From Lyophyllum atratum (lineage: Eukaryota; Basidiomycota; Agaricomycetes; Agaricales; Lyophyllaceae): a DNA stretch of 64,000 bases. Under the pieces are notes generated by a model, which was not told the origin of the DNA, did no database searches, and saw only the letters and a list, made by a program, of their open reading frames with translations. This document shows, in pieces, positions 10,185 through 22,969 of this stretch (position 1 is its first letter; every line of letters starts with the position of its first letter). The position numbers and the translations under genes were made by a program. The DNA lies in contig JACGCN010000049.1 of NCBI GenBank assembly GCA_014905825.1, positions 273,265-337,264 on the forward strand. Direction: 5' to 3'.

Positions 10185-13100
10185 CTAGATGTCACTGAGT
10201 AATCTCGAAGGTCCAGCAACAGCATTATCAGCATACTCTACTCCATTTTGTACCGCGTGGAACGCGGCCGAGGTCAAAGCCAGGGACTGTGACGCGGTCG
10301 GGCTCTCCATCTCGGCGTCCTCTGGCGGAATCAGATATTCTAGCTCTTCGTACATATGTGGGAACAGGATTGCCAGCATGTCGTCCATCCTGTAAATCCG
10401 CGATGAGCCAATGATGAGAAAGACCTCAAGCGGGAGACGTACTTGAATATAAAGTCTCCTTTCTGAACCTTCTTCTTTCTTGGCGAGTCGACAACCTTCG
10501 CGTCACTCTCAACCGCAAGGGAAGTAACATTCAGGGTGCCTGCGGAATTCTCCTTGGTGTAAAGGGACAGTCCTTGTCGGGCGGCCAAATCAAGAATGTT
10601 CCGTTCCACGGTATCTACGTGGAGACATAAATATCGGCTGCGACTACGTAGAGGAAAGAGACTGACCTTCCGCGTAATAGCAGTACACTGATGATCATGG
10701 TAAGAAAATGGTAGGACGGATGGTGAGGGTCATCATTTTTACCTTCTGTTGGTCGCGTCTGTCCCATCCTGTCAATACGGGCAATGGCTACAAACGTTAG
10801 ATATCAGCCGCAACACCATCAACGACACGAGCGGAACCCACCTTGTATTTCGAAACCATGATGGACGACACTTTCGAGAAGAAAGACGCGGGATGCGCAG
10901 GTGATGTTCAAGCCAGCATTTTCCCGTTCCCTGCCATGGAATTACATGGAGAATCAAGAAAGAATCAACAGGGACAACATACCCATGGAGGAGCAACACA
11001 AGGATCTCTGGGTCGTTCTTGAACCTTTTCGCCGCGCTCTCGCCCTTTGATTTCTGGTCAATCCGTAAACACCGTATCCCTAACCACTACCTTGAGCCTA
11101 AGTCGTAAACACATCGAATATTTCTTACCATTGGTCTTCAGAGCACGCTCCATGACTAAAAGCAAATTTAGCATTAAAACCCTCAAGAAAGATGACGAAC
11201 TCACTATGCAAGGAATCCGCCCAAGCCGAGAAAACAATACTCTTAGCCCCCGGATCGGTTATCTTGAGGTAAAGCAAATGCCGAACGAGCGTCTGGATCT
11301 TGCTTCCATAATCACCAAACGACTCCATCGAGTTGATATCCTGGAAAAGCTTCGTATCTAAATATCTGGGTCAGTACAGGACGTGAGACCAAGAATGTCA
11401 CGAGAACCTATCATGTTATACGCTATCTGCCGCCGTGATCGCGGGGCTGGCTCGCCCTGTACAGCCTTCTGAGCTTCTTTTACGGCCTCAGGTTGGTCGG
11501 GGGTGACGGTGAATCGCTCGATCGTGTCGGGATCGATGGGTACCCTGTGATGAATAGTCAGCCATGAACCACAGGAGTACACGATTGACTGTACCTGCAG
11601 ACAGGGCATGTCTTGCCTTCCCTTCGAAGAAGCCAGGCTTTCATACATCCCTAATCATCTTACGTCAGCGAAAATTCCAGTCAAGGAACGTACGGTCTAC
11701 CTCGCAGAAGACATGGGCACTATGGGCGAACACGATGAGTGAACAGAACATGTAGAAGGTCGAGGACATACCACTGCGTGATAAACCCGCGCACAAACTC
11801 ACACCTACAAAGGATACAACTCTCCTCGTCCTCATCCCGAATCCCAGCATCCTTGTTCTTCGTCAAGTTATCCAAATACCGCTGTCGGGCCCGACTCTTA
11901 TTGATCTCGGCGTCCAGGTCATTCTTCTCCAATGTAGACTGGAGAAGAGCCTCCACGACCGGTCCCTCCCACTCGACCTCTGCGACGGTATCGGAGATCT
12001 CTTGGAGCTGGCGGAAGTACAGGATGCGCTGATTGAACGCCTTGCGGATGAGAACGAGATCCACGTCTAGTTTATCCATGAGCGCAGCTAGTAAAGGATA
12101 ATAAATCAGTCGACGGGTTCGTAGCACAGATAAGGACCCATACTTTGATCAGTCATCAACTGCCTCAAGCCAGCAACAGCCTCCTTCAGCGCAACCTTCT
12201 CCGGATCCGTATCCCTATGAATACGCGTCGCAGCAGTGTTCAAATCAACCAGCACCTACCCCACCCAAAAAAAACCGAATCAGCAACCGCCCTACCAACC
12301 CTAAACCATTCAAAGCCAGGTGACCTACACTCTTAATCGCCCTCCCCCCCAACCTCCTTAACAACTCCTTCCTCCGTCCCGAAAGCTGCGCATGCAACAC
12401 CTCATGCTCCGGCTTCACCTCCACATCCTCCACCACCTCCATCATCACCTCCCCCTCCCCATCCTCGCCCCCTCCCCCGCCTCCGCCCCGCTCGAGGAGC
12501 CCAGCAGCAGCAGCCATCGCCGCCTTCGTGTGCCTTAACTTCTTCTCCCGCACATCATGCGCCGCCAGCAGCGTGCGCTCATTCAACAGCGCCTGCCTCC
12601 GGTCGCTCAGCAGCGCAGAGTAGGCTTGGAGGTAGGCCTCGGCCTCCCCCTGGCTATCGAGTGTCCGCTGGTACTCCTCCCCGTCCGGGGCGTCTCCGTT
12701 CTCCTCATCCCCGGCACCAGCTAACTTCTGCGTCAGAAGCGTCGTCATATACGTGCGCCATTCCCACAGCAAAGTCGACTGGTCGTTCAGCACGTCCTCC
12801 ATGATAACATGTGCCTCCTCAATCTATCACCATACAGTCGTCAACATCTTGCCCATTCGCGAACAAAAACAGAAGAACAAACTGACGAGATCAATCTCCG
12901 CGCTCAGCCTCTTAAACACCGTAACCTTATGCGGCTGCGGCTTCGCCTTCCACTCCACCTCGGTCGGCTCATAAGTCTCCGCTATGGAGGTCAGCACCGC
13001 ATCATCCAAGAGCGGCACGCCCACCACCAGCGCCTCCCTCGATATATGCTTCCTCGTCGCATCCTGCGTCAACAGCGCCATCGCCCTCGTCGCCTCCTCC

Positions 13101-16100
13101 TCCGTGCCTACCAAAAAAGAATACACAAATCAACACCCCCATCCCATACTCGGAAGGAAAAGAAGAGAGAGGCACTAACCTTTCAACAACCCCCTCCGAA
13201 TCTCCTCCGCAGCCGCGTACGCCTTATCCTCCTCCGGCGCCCCAAGCGCATGATAGACATCCCCCATCAAGAACCTCGCACGATGCAAGGCAATCCTACA
13301 CTCCCTCAGCCGATTCTGCAGCGCGCCCCGTTTATTCCCTTCCCCCTCCCCCTTCTCTCCCTTCCCCCTTCCACGCCCCAAATTCAAATCCACCTCCTCC
13401 TCATCCGAGTCGTCTTCAAACTCCTCCTCCTCCTCCTCCGTCTCGCCCTCAAGCTCCTTGCCCTTCCCCTTCTCCGCCACCTGTACCCCTCCCAACTCTT
13501 CCGCACCAGACCGCACGCGCTTGTGCCTCCGCCCAGCGACATACCGCTCCAACGCCCCCCTCGCCTCATCCACCAACGCCTCCGCCTCCCTCTCCGCCAC
13601 CACCAGCGTCCCCAGCGCATGCTCAAACCTCCCCGCATCATTCTCATCCCTCGCCTGCAGCTGTGCGATCCGTATCAGCGCATGCACCTACCGAACACCC
13701 CATCAGTCCCTCCAAACCCTCCCAGCCCAAGTGAGAGAAGAAAGACGAACCTTGGCCCGATGATCATCCATCATATCCCTCCAATTCCCATCCCTCATAT
13801 TCTGCAGCACATCCCCAATACTCTGCACCCTCCCCGCCCTATACATCCCCCCCTTCCCCCCCTCCCTCCCACCACCCCCCTGCAGCATCCCCACCTGCGG
13901 ATGCGTACACATCGCCCTGAGCCTTCGGATCGCCGCACGCAGCGTCGCACCATCGATCTGCCACCCGTCGGAGGCGGCGATGCCGCGCGCGTCGAGGCCG
14001 AGGTCTTGGAGGGCTTGTTCTAGGGTTTGGTCGTATACCTAGGGGGGTGAGTGTCAGCTCAATGGGTAAGTGGGTGTGTGAGTTTATGGGGGGGAGGGGG
14101 GGGTGGAGGAAGTATAAGGGGGGAGGGACAGAGGAAAGAACGACGAACATGCTTCTCAACAGCCCCCAGCCCAATCCCCACCAAATACCGCGTCTGCTGC
14201 GGGATCGTAAGCTCCTCCTGTACATTTTTCTTCAGCGTCCTACCCCCAACAACATCAGCATCTGTCTCATCGGGTAAAAGAAAACAGAAAACGATAATAG
14301 TAGAACAGAAAAGAGAGAGAGAAGAAAACAGCATAGGCGTCTCACAAGGTAATAACAAAAGAAAACGATAGAAGTAGCAGAGAAAAGAAAAAAGAGAGGG
14401 AACGCACCGGATCCCATAAGCCCCAAACATCCCCGCGAAATACGCCGCTCCGAACCCCGTACTCGTAAGCCTTGTCCACAGGCGGGGAGACCCGATTTGG
14501 TGGTCTACCCGGAGGAACCTACCACGCGACGGGGCAGTGTTAAGCAAAGACGAAGACGGGAGGGGGGAGAGAAGGGGAAGGACGTACTTGAGGACATGCA
14601 TGAGGTCGGCGACCTGCTGTCTTGCGGGGGTCCCTGATACTGCGAAGGAGGAGAGGCGCGGGATGAGGGATACCATGTCTCTATTGGGGGAGTCCGTATC
14701 AGTATCTCCCCAACCACAAAGCAATAAAGCATGAAAAAAATAAAGGAAGGAAGAATGAATGAATGAAAGAAAAAGCAACGCACTCAGTCTTCCCCCCCCC
14801 AACCACCTGCACCTCATCCATAATCACCCTCCCCCACTCCACCATCACCAACGGGCTCCTCGTCCTCTCCACACTCGAATACACCACGTCCTCCCTCCTC
14901 GGCCTCGTGGGCGCAGCAAGGGCGACGTTGAAGTCGGAGCGCAGGACGCTGTAGGTGGTTATCACTACGTCGAAGGTGTGTGCGTAGGTGGGCCAGTCCA
15001 TTATTTCTTGTTCCTCTTCCTTCTCTTCCTCCTTCTCCTCCTCCTCCTTTTCACGTGCTGAGGAGGAAGAGTCGAGGTCCGAGTCACCCTCCTCCTCCCA
15101 AGCTTTCCTACGAGCCTTAGCCTTCCGCTTCCCCTTCTTCGACATCCGTTCGACCCTCGCAGCCTCCACCTGCCTCTTCGTAACCGGCACAGGCACCTTC
15201 GCCCACCCCTCATACACCATCACCCTCAACCCCGGCGCATGCACCCCCAGCTCATCCACCCACTGCCCCGCCAGCGCCGGCGGCGTCACGATCAGCGTCG
15301 TCTACATTCCCCCCCACCACACAAATTAGCCATGTTGTCCCACCACAAAAACAAGGGAGGAAAGGAGGAAGAAGGGAGGGAGAAACACACCTTGACAGCC
15401 CTAACATCCAACCCCGCCCCCGGATCCCACCTCACAACACTCGGATTCCTTTCCGGCGGCGACGGATTCATAAGTATCAACGCAATACTCTCCAACGTCT
15501 TTCCCAACCCCGGCTCTTCCGCCAATATGCCCCCCAGCGCCCTTCCCACCCCCTCTGTCTCGGATGCGGGAAGGGTGGGTGACAACATCCCACTTAGCCG
15601 GTGCATGTAGAGGGTTGGCGCGGCGTGGATCTTTTCCCAGAATGAGAAGGGCGGAGGGGAGGAGGGGGAGGTGGAGGGGATGGGGATGACTTGCCCGTTG
15701 GGGGTGATAGTCTTACCTTCGCGGGAGAGGAGCCACGCGACGCTGCGCCTCTGAAACGGGAGCAGCGTCGGTATGAGCTCCGCGGGCTGCATCATCTCCT
15801 GCATCTCCGGGGACCGCAGCGCCGGTGCAGGCCCGAGGACGGAGTAGAAGAACGGGATATTGGTGGCGCCCGCGTAGGACTCGGGTGTGGGGAGTGAGGA
15901 GGGGTAGAGGAAGTGCAGGAGGCGGCGTTGGGCGTCTTCCACCGTGGATGTTTTCTGTTTCTTGGCGGGGCGGGGGAAGGGGGCGAAGATGCCTGGGAGG
16001 AGGAGGGAGGTGGTTGTGTGTATTTGGAGGCGGAAGGGGAGGGAGGGGGAGGTGGGGTCTTGGGGATGGGGAAGTGGGGGGAGGATGAGGAGCGTGAGAC

Positions 16101-16827
16101 GGGTGTGGATGGAGGTGCGGGAGGAGGATTGGAGGATGTATGCGGCCATTGTGGGGTCGCGCACGAGCTCGGAGGAGATGTCGTGCCATTCGAGGTCGAT
16201 GGAGTCGCCGTGTAAGGGGAGGAGGAGCGTCCACGGCACGCGGTTCCGCAGCATCGGCGATAGCACCACGAGGCGCCCGCGGTACTCTATCAGATCGACA
16301 TCGCCCAAGTCGATCGTGCGCGGCTCGTCGGGGTGTTGCAGGTCAGCCACCATCTCCGTGAGATTGTCCTCCTCCACGTTCCAGCCTGGTACCTCCTCCC
16401 CTATCTGCGTATACTCTACCTCAAACGTATGTTGCAGCACCGGCACGCTCTTCACATCCTCAGACAGCTTAGTATCGTGGACCGGGTAGGCTAAGTCGGG
16501 GTATTTCAAGAGAGGCCAGTCGTAGTCGCCAGGCTCAGTCGAGCTGGGCGTGGCTGACCCAGAGCCAGCGGGCGTGGACCCCTCAGACGTCTTCGCGCGT
16601 TTCGCAGTTCTTACACGACGAGACGGTGGGCTCGGGGAGCGTTTCCTGCCCTTGCCCTTACTTGACAAGGGGGGACTTGGCGTGTCGTTGCTTGTGGCTA
16701 TCTGTACTAGCTCATGCACGGCCCGGATGTTGAGCCATGGCCTGAAGGTTGCTGGCTCATGGAGGCGCCAGACGTTGCTGACGCTGGACCGGAGGGACTC
16801 AGTGTGGTGGGAGAAAGAGGTGCGCAT
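10185..16827 (-). CDS. SHPRH/Irc20-like SNF2 helicase with RING finger (E3 ubiquitin ligase)
   Basis: Large multi-exon gene. The first exons are 16827-15391, 15301-14784, 14680-14588 and 14518-14408, and the stop is at 10185-10187. The order is an N-terminal extension, then the split SNF2 ATPase: Walker A GGILAEEPGLGKT near residue 450, VTPPAL, the DEVQ box in VIMDEVQVV, and SGTPAR. A long charged, partly coiled-coil insertion follows. The C3HC4 RING, CILCRCEFVRGFITQC then AHVFCEGCMKAW and CPVC, is built across introns near 11.6-11.9 kb. Next comes the second helicase lobe with AKSIVFSAWADSL, ENAGLNITCASRV and AIARIDRMGQTRPTE. A RING between the helicase lobes marks the SHPRH/Irc20/Rad5-like group; those proteins act in DNA repair and ubiquitylation, including PCNA polyubiquitylation for SHPRH. 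The Walker A context AEEPGLGKT replaces the common ADEMGLGKT. Linker exons contain very long acidic and Gly-rich tracts. Confidence 0.9.
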
Positions 16828-17139
16828 TCGGTGGGGAAAGCAGCCAGGAAAGGAGGCTGAGGGAGGGAGTGAAGGTAGACGCGTCTTAATAAAATCTCAT
16901 TTGCGCCCACGTGATCTTCCTCTCACGCCGCCGGTCCCGACGCTAAGGCGCGCTTACCGCATGTTGCCTGTCGGCCCGCCGCGTCGGGGTCTCAGCTGTC
17001 ATGCAACGGTCATGGATGACCACGAATGAGTCAAGCTGCGGTGGAACGTGTCAAAGCGTCGGCCCAGGGACGAATGAGGGGTGACACTTATTATCTTCTG
17101 ATGTGCGGGAGTTCGAATCGAGTCTCGACTGCCAATTTT

Positions 17140-18690
17140 CATCCTCCTCATCTAGGGTCATCCTCATTCCAAGCCAAGTTCCCGCGAGTCCCAGGCTACC
17201 GCCTCCCCACTCCTCCACACCGAGCGCACCCTGCCAACGCCGCTATCCCCATCCACCGCGCCACCCAGCTCCATGGCCACCGTCAAAGCCTTCATCGCGC
17301 AGTCCCTGGGGCTGAGACTGTCCCTCGAAGGTCGTCACATCTTTCGCCACCCTCAACACCGCCAGCCGCCCCCTCAATGCCGTGATAGAACTCTGTATCC
17401 TATAGTAAGCAACTTTCCTTTATATTTGCGACTATGTAGCCGCTCTTTGAGTGAGTTTTGACTAGCGATATTAGTTCTAGTTTCCGGCCCCAATCCAACT
17501 GACATCGGCATCCCACACACCGGCATAGCCAGCTGCCCCTTGGTCACAACGGTGCACTGACATGCTCCTCCATGACCTTGTGAGGTGGTGACGAACAAGG
17601 ATATGGCGTCGTTCAACTCGAAGATGGAGCAGGCGCACATGCCGGAGGTCTTATGACGAAGACGAAGACGAAGTTCAATTATTTACTCGGTGAGCCTAGT
17701 CCCGAGTCCTTTCCATTTCTCCCACTAACATCCCCCCCCAGCGAAAGCGACGACCCCCGCGCAGCAACTCCTCCAATACCTTAGACTCACAACTAAATAC
17801 TGGTGCCAATTCCGGCCCAGTCCAACATCGACATCCCCGGCATCGACATAGCCAACACTGGTCATAATGGTGGACTGACGTGCTTCCTAATTGCATCAGA
17901 AGGCTGTGACGAACAAGGATATGCTGTGGTTCGACTCGAAGATGGGTGCGGAGGTAGATACCACTGTCGCTGGAGACCAAGGCCCGCTTGGTGCCAGAGG
18001 TCTTATGGCGAGGTTTACTCGGTAAGCCTCACCTCGAGTCCTTCCCATCTCTCCTACCAACGTCTCCCCCAGCACAACCCACGACGTCCGCTGAGCCTCT
18101 TCTCACCACCAAGTACTGGTACCAATTCTGGCGCGATCCAACATCGACATCCCCCACACCGACATACCAATGCACCGGCATACCGCGCGCATTGCTTCCT
18201 TGGAGTACCCACTATAAAAGACTACAGAGCAAACGCCTTGTGAGTCCGTACCTTCCGTGGCCGCACAGCTAGCAATATTGTATCAATGGTAAGGCTACAG
18301 CCATAAACCCAGCTGGTAAGAACCCCTTCGACTCCCCTTCGACTCCCTAGTGACCTCGTGAGGTTGTGACATACGAGGATATGGTCTGGTTCGAGATGGA
18401 GAGGCCGATACCGTCTCGTGCAACTCCTCAAATACCTCACAACCACCATCACCTGCCTCGTCCTCTCCTTCGTGGGACCATGGGGCCCCCACCCTCCGAG
18501 TCCTCGGATCCTCTCCGCCGCCCCCCTCCTCATCCTCATCCAAGCCTTCTCCCAGGCCACCGCCTCCCCACCCCCTCACACCGAGCGCATCCCCACCGCC
18601 AACGCTGCCGGCCTCATCGACGGCGCCACCGGCTCCATTGCCACCGTCAAAGCCTCGAAGGTAGCCGCCGCCGCCTTGACGCCTGTACCC
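17140..18690 (+). pseudogene. Degenerate STE6-type ABC transporter fragments, tandemly repeated
   Basis: No continuous gene, but pieces of two neighbouring exons recur. The segment NKDMLWFDSKMGAE, then GDQGPLGARGLMARFT and a conserved donor (TTTACTCG before GTAAGCC), lies at 17913-18022. A decayed copy (NKDMASFNSKM) sits at about 17593-17690, and another (YEDMVWFEM) at about 18370-18400. The following exon appears as QLLKYLTTTITCLVLSFV plus ILSAAPLLILIQAFSQATA and GATGSIATVKA at 18418-18665. A second copy, QATASPLLHTERT plus MATVKAF, is at about 17190-17300. These pieces resemble the first transmembrane domain of fungal STE6-like (a-factor exporter) ABC proteins, from memory of the family. 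Stops and frameshifts interrupt every copy, and no nucleotide-binding domain is present. Confidence 0.5.
17459..18400 (+). repeat. Diverged tandem repeat, unit about 317 bp
   Basis: Landmarks repeat at a constant spacing. GACGAACAAGGATATG occurs at about 17590 and 17908, with a weaker match at 18368. TACTGGTRCCAATTC occurs at about 17798 and 18114. The intron-like TTTACTCGGTRAGCCT also recurs about 317 bp apart. The third unit is longer by about 140 bp. A longer-range direct repeat, carrying ACACCGAGCG and ACCGTCAAAGCC, flanks the array at about 17.2 and 18.6 kb. Confidence 0.6.
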
Positions 18691-18906
18691 TAGTATATAA
18701 GCAACTTACTTAGGCGCACTAGTAGTGATATGTAGTGGTGACGCGCGCTTTGCACCTGGAAGCTACTACTTGTGTGGGTCCAATGACAGTTCCGATATCC
18801 CCGGACTCCAGTGTTTCTACTCTTGAACTCGAACCCCCAGCGATCGTCTGCCATCCACCGCTTCCACCAAAGCCACCTACCCATCGAAGTTCTCCAATCC
18901 GCCTAA

Positions 18907-20715
18907 ATGGATCACTGTCTCAAGATCATCGAAATCCAAATTCTGATCATTGAACATCTCGTAGTGGCATGTGCTAGTACCATTAATCCTTCTCGCTACA
19001 AGTATTTTGCGACTTTGGCAAGCTTGGCCAGAACATCCTCTATATTCACAGGTCTTCTTCGCTTTTTCTTTTTTCGATTATGTGTTGGGGGTTGACAAGT
19101 TCACCGTTTAGAAGCTGCCCTCGACGCGCTATGGTGTGAACAACCCTCACTGGCATATCTAATCCAGGTGATGCCCGACGATCTGTGGACGATCACTATT
19201 GAGCCAGAGCTTTTTTCGGGCACAGATGGAGTCATGAGAACATTGGTACGCACTAGAACTCGTAAGCTATTGATTCCAAGCGACATAATCTTCGTCCGAT
19301 AGGAATTCAATAGACCTCTGGAAGACACCGACTGGTCACGATTTGACTATTACTCGCACAGGATCCGATCGTTAGGCCGTACATTGTTGCGCCGACAGCC
19401 GGATCCCGGTGAAACCGGGTTCGAATCTCACAACTCGCACCGACCACCGGATGTCGATGCATCCGTGTTCAAATCTTTCAACTTGCATCGTCCCTTCGAT
19501 TCCTTGCTCCCCAACCTTTATGAATTCCATCTCAACCTCGCCGACCCCTCAACACTAAGATGTCTCCCATTCATGCCCGCCGTCCTCTTTTCGAGTGGTG
19601 CCAAACTCGAGGCTCTTGTGTTAGACATACCCCATAGGCTACCCGACGATTTTCCCAGTTTTCTTTCATCCATTTCATACACCTGCACAGATATCCGTGT
19701 CCTAAAAGTCCAACTCCTTAGTTCGATCGCCCCAATCCTGTTCATGCCCAGTCACAGTATCATGCTCATACCATTCATATGTGAGCTCAACAATCTTCGA
19801 TCTCTCACGATTCCCGGAGAATGGACGGTGACACCCGACCTCATCTATCATCTTGGAAGTTTAACTGGGCTTTCTTATTGCGGGGACATATTCATTGACT
19901 CCTCCATGACCGGCCTCCAAATACGGCGGCTGTTCACGAGCGACAGCGGACGTTTTTCGGAGCTCCGCCACCTCTACCTAAGAACATCAACTGCGGAGCA
20001 GGCTGTAGATGTAATGCAATCGTTGCAATTGCCTCTGGAGCACCTGGCAATAGAATTTGGGGAACCCAAATTCCAGCCGCCAACATCCGTCCCGAGGCTT
20101 ATAGAATCCTTTGTAAATCACAACTGCATTTCATCCTTGACAACACTCTTCCTCCGCTTTTCCCGGCCACTCATGCATGAAATCGCACCCGATTCTCTTT
20201 GCAACAACTTCATGCCTCTATTCCTGCTCAAAGCGCTCCGCGTACTTTACCTTGAATTTGAGAGGAATTCACCATTCAACAATGATTGGCTTGCTGAGGC
20301 GGCCATGGCTTGGCCCCATCTCAGCCGCCTCATGCTGTTTTCAGCGGTTAATGAGCCCCCGGTAGTGACTCTAGCAGGCCTGTTCCCCCTAATCAGACAT
20401 TGTCCACAGCTCTCCTACCTCTGCCTCACCCTCGACGCTAAACCATTCGGCCGGGATCAGGATGTCCTGCTTTCCGGGATCTGCAATCGGAAGCTTACAC
20501 GGCTGGGAACTTTGCCGATCTCCCTGATCACGAATCCGGAGGGCGTGTTTCAGTGCCTGCAGCTTATGTTTCCCTGCTTGACTACGATTGACCGTCAGAT
20601 CAATGCCTGTACCATCACTGCCTATAGCTATGAGACTCGGGACCAAGAGGGTGATTGGGATAGGCTTGTTGAGTTGGTAAGACTCAAACCACCATGCCCT
20701 CGTCTTCCCCTATGA
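18907..20715 (+). CDS. F-box/LRR protein (class 1)
   Basis: Exons 18907-19051, 19112-19245 and 19303-20715 give 563 residues in consistent phase. The N-terminus MDHCLKIIEIQILIIEHL followed by FATLASLARTSSIFT is the degenerate F-box typical of the large Agaricomycete F-box family. Such proteins usually act as substrate receptors of SCF ubiquitin ligases, with the LRR-like C-terminus binding the target. The remainder is leucine-rich with irregular LRR-like repeats and WLAEAAMAWPHLSRLML near the end. Intron positions match the class 1 gene at 37373. The target is unknown. Confidence 0.8.
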
Positions 20716-21355
20716 AGAATGTCATACCCTAGGTAGGTATCCTTTGACCCTTTCTTGTGTCGTTGTTCGATGTCGTCGGGCGGTCCAGCCTGCCGGTTAG
20801 CAATTAATCATGTATGTAAAATATATCCCTACCGCCTCACCGAAGAGCATCCTCTCGACATAAGAATTAATTTTGATCCAGGCGCGCGCGCTGGGATACC
20901 GACAAGGGAGGATGAAGTAGCCACGAACCCGGAAGCCAAGAAGTTCGACAATAATGGCCGCAGTTGAGTGTAGGTTCGAACCCTCGCGCAGCCGTGAGAG
21001 ACCGGAGAGTAAGGCACACGATTGAGTACAGAAATAGATTCCAAGCTGTTCACCAACCTTCGCCGCTGTCATGCCATGGTGCTCCATAAGCTGATAGCTC
21101 GGTGTCACAGCGATGTCTGCACAACTTTGTTACAGCGCTTGCTACGACCCGCTTTTGACCATGCATCATTATTTCGTGGGGTTCCTTGATATGACAGGTT
21201 CATTCCATCACGACGGACACGCGTGTTCCAGCACGATGAACACGCGTTAGGGTTTAGGTATTTTTGAATCCGATCCTCAACGTCGGAGCTTGACGTCCAT
21301 CTTAGGCGCTCACGAACCCCACGCGGCTGTACGCTGTACCGTACCAAACCACACG
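20716..21355. other. Gene-free stretch
   Basis: Spacer between two same-strand F-box genes. Short open frames at 20755-20967 (+) and 20797-21108 (-) overlap each other and carry no recognisable domain. Confidence 0.35.
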
Positions 21356-22580
21356 ATGTCGGAACCCACACTGGCTCACGAAATCATCGACTCTATCATC
21401 GACCATCTCCAATCCGACAAGGCCACTCTCGCAGCATGCAGCCTCGTATCGAAAACATGGACACTCCGCAGCACACACCACCTTTTCTCACACATCAGCA
21501 TCAACAAGTGGAACTTCAAAAAGATCCAGACTTTGCCCCAGCCATCCAGCCGAATAGTTGGGCGCGTTCGGATGCTGCTGATCTATCTACTGAACCACGA
21601 GCAGGCTACCAGCGCGCACCTTTGCCCCCGAGTCCAGCCTTTCTCTTCGGTCACTGTTCTCGCATTATTCAGAGTTTATTTTTCGACGTCCGACAAATTC
21701 ACTCGGCTCATATGCTGCTTCCCCAAGCTTCAGGTTCTGTCGCTGAACACATTAATATGGAATCAGGAACCCACTACTCCGCTTATAGTAGAGTGCGGAT
21801 GCCCGCCCATGGAGTTGCACACTTTGAACGTAGGATGGCAGATTGAAGGTTTCCCGTCGGGCATTCCCTGGCTCTTTGAGTGGTTTCTTGCGAAGGGCAT
21901 GCCTCCGCTATCCACTGTTCGCCTACGCGGGTTTTCCGACGAAGACATCCCATTGATCAATGACGCTCTGAAGAATCTGAGAAATTCACTGCGGTCTCTC
22001 GAGCTCGAGCTTGGCGTCCTGCGGTCTCTCGAGCTCGAGCTTGGCGTCGTAGATGATGATGATAATGTTGGTATGTGAACAGTCATGGCAATTTTTGTAT
22101 CAGCTTGGGCTTTACTGATTCCTAGTCGCAGGCCCGATACCCCACTTTGACGGGATTGATCTTAGCCAGCACCATCACCTCCAAAGCCTGAGCATTCTCA
22201 ACGGACGACCCAAATCACTCCACAACCTTCTCAAAACGCTGTCACACCAGTCTACGCTCAAAGACGCCACGATTTCACTTCTTCCCTGGTGGCATCGGCC
22301 AGATCATCCATACAGTCGGGAAAACCTAGACCACTACCTTGGGAACTCTGACACGGGCCATCACTCCGTAGTGCAACTGCACGTTCGAGTCATCCCGGTA
22401 AGATCAGACACTGAAGAGATGATCAAGAGAACCAAGTCACGTTTCCCGTTGTGCAGTGCACGCGGAAACCTTCATGTAATCGCAGAAACCGCCGTTCCTC
22501 AAGCTGGACAATGGGAGGGTTTCTTCTCGTCCACCTGGATCTCGCCATCCCTTCGAGAAACTGCACAAGCGGGTGCTTAG
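21356..22580 (+). CDS. F-box protein (class 2)
   Basis: The start at 21356 was chosen because the F-box begins directly with MSEPTLAHEIIDSIIDHL and continues LAACSLVSKTW. Exons 21356-22074 and 22133-22580 give 388 residues. The more obvious donor GTATGT at 22071 does not keep the frame, so the donor GTGAAC at 22075 is used; the joined HFDGIDLSQHHHLQSLSIL matches the family pattern. A perfect 30-bp tandem duplication repeats the coding block for LRSLELELGV. It is a probable SCF substrate receptor with unknown target. Confidence 0.72.
21989..22048 (+). repeat. Perfect 30-bp in-frame tandem duplication
   Basis: The units 21989-22018 and 22019-22048 are identical and lie inside the F-box gene. 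They encode LRSLELELGV twice in frame, so the duplication lengthens one leucine-rich repeat without disrupting the protein. Confidence 0.9.
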
Positions 22581-22969
22581 ACAAGGGATTGACGGAAATG
22601 TTATCAAGTCTCCGGTAGCTAACCCCAACACAGATGGTAGTCGATCTGTAGACCGGTGACCGATCCCTCAACGAAGGGCAAGCCTCCTCCACTCGAGGTT
22701 GCCTCCGTTGAGGGGCTGGTCACGAGTCCAGTCGATCTGTTTGTAGATGACTACTACCAGATGTAGATTCAGGTTATCGATTAAGGATTTAGCAATGGTC
22801 ATCTACTCGGTCATTCGTTTCTCAGAGTCCTAGCACCCATGTTAGGCTAGTACCACGCGTCGTGGATATACTCAAAGGTGAACTTCAGTTGGCAGAGCCG
22901 TCGTCGGTGGTATATAAGCCCAGTAAGCACAGCACGACATCGCTCCAAAACCAACCCGCCAACGAAAGA
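22581..22969. other. Gene-free stretch between convergent genes
   Basis: 3' flanks of the F-box gene (+) and MRD1 (-). No feature was recognised. Confidence 0.4.

Noticed and set aside
12809..14023. Long plus-strand open frame of 404 codons, rich in Pro, Leu and Arg
   Set aside because: Antisense to the helicase gene, in a pyrimidine-rich stretch that encodes Glu/Arg-rich linker on the minus strand; it lacks domains and ignores clear helicase exons.
19396..19440. GGGTTCGAATCTC resembling a tRNA T arm
   Set aside because: No acceptor, D or anticodon stem can be formed around it; it is coding sequence of the F-box gene.
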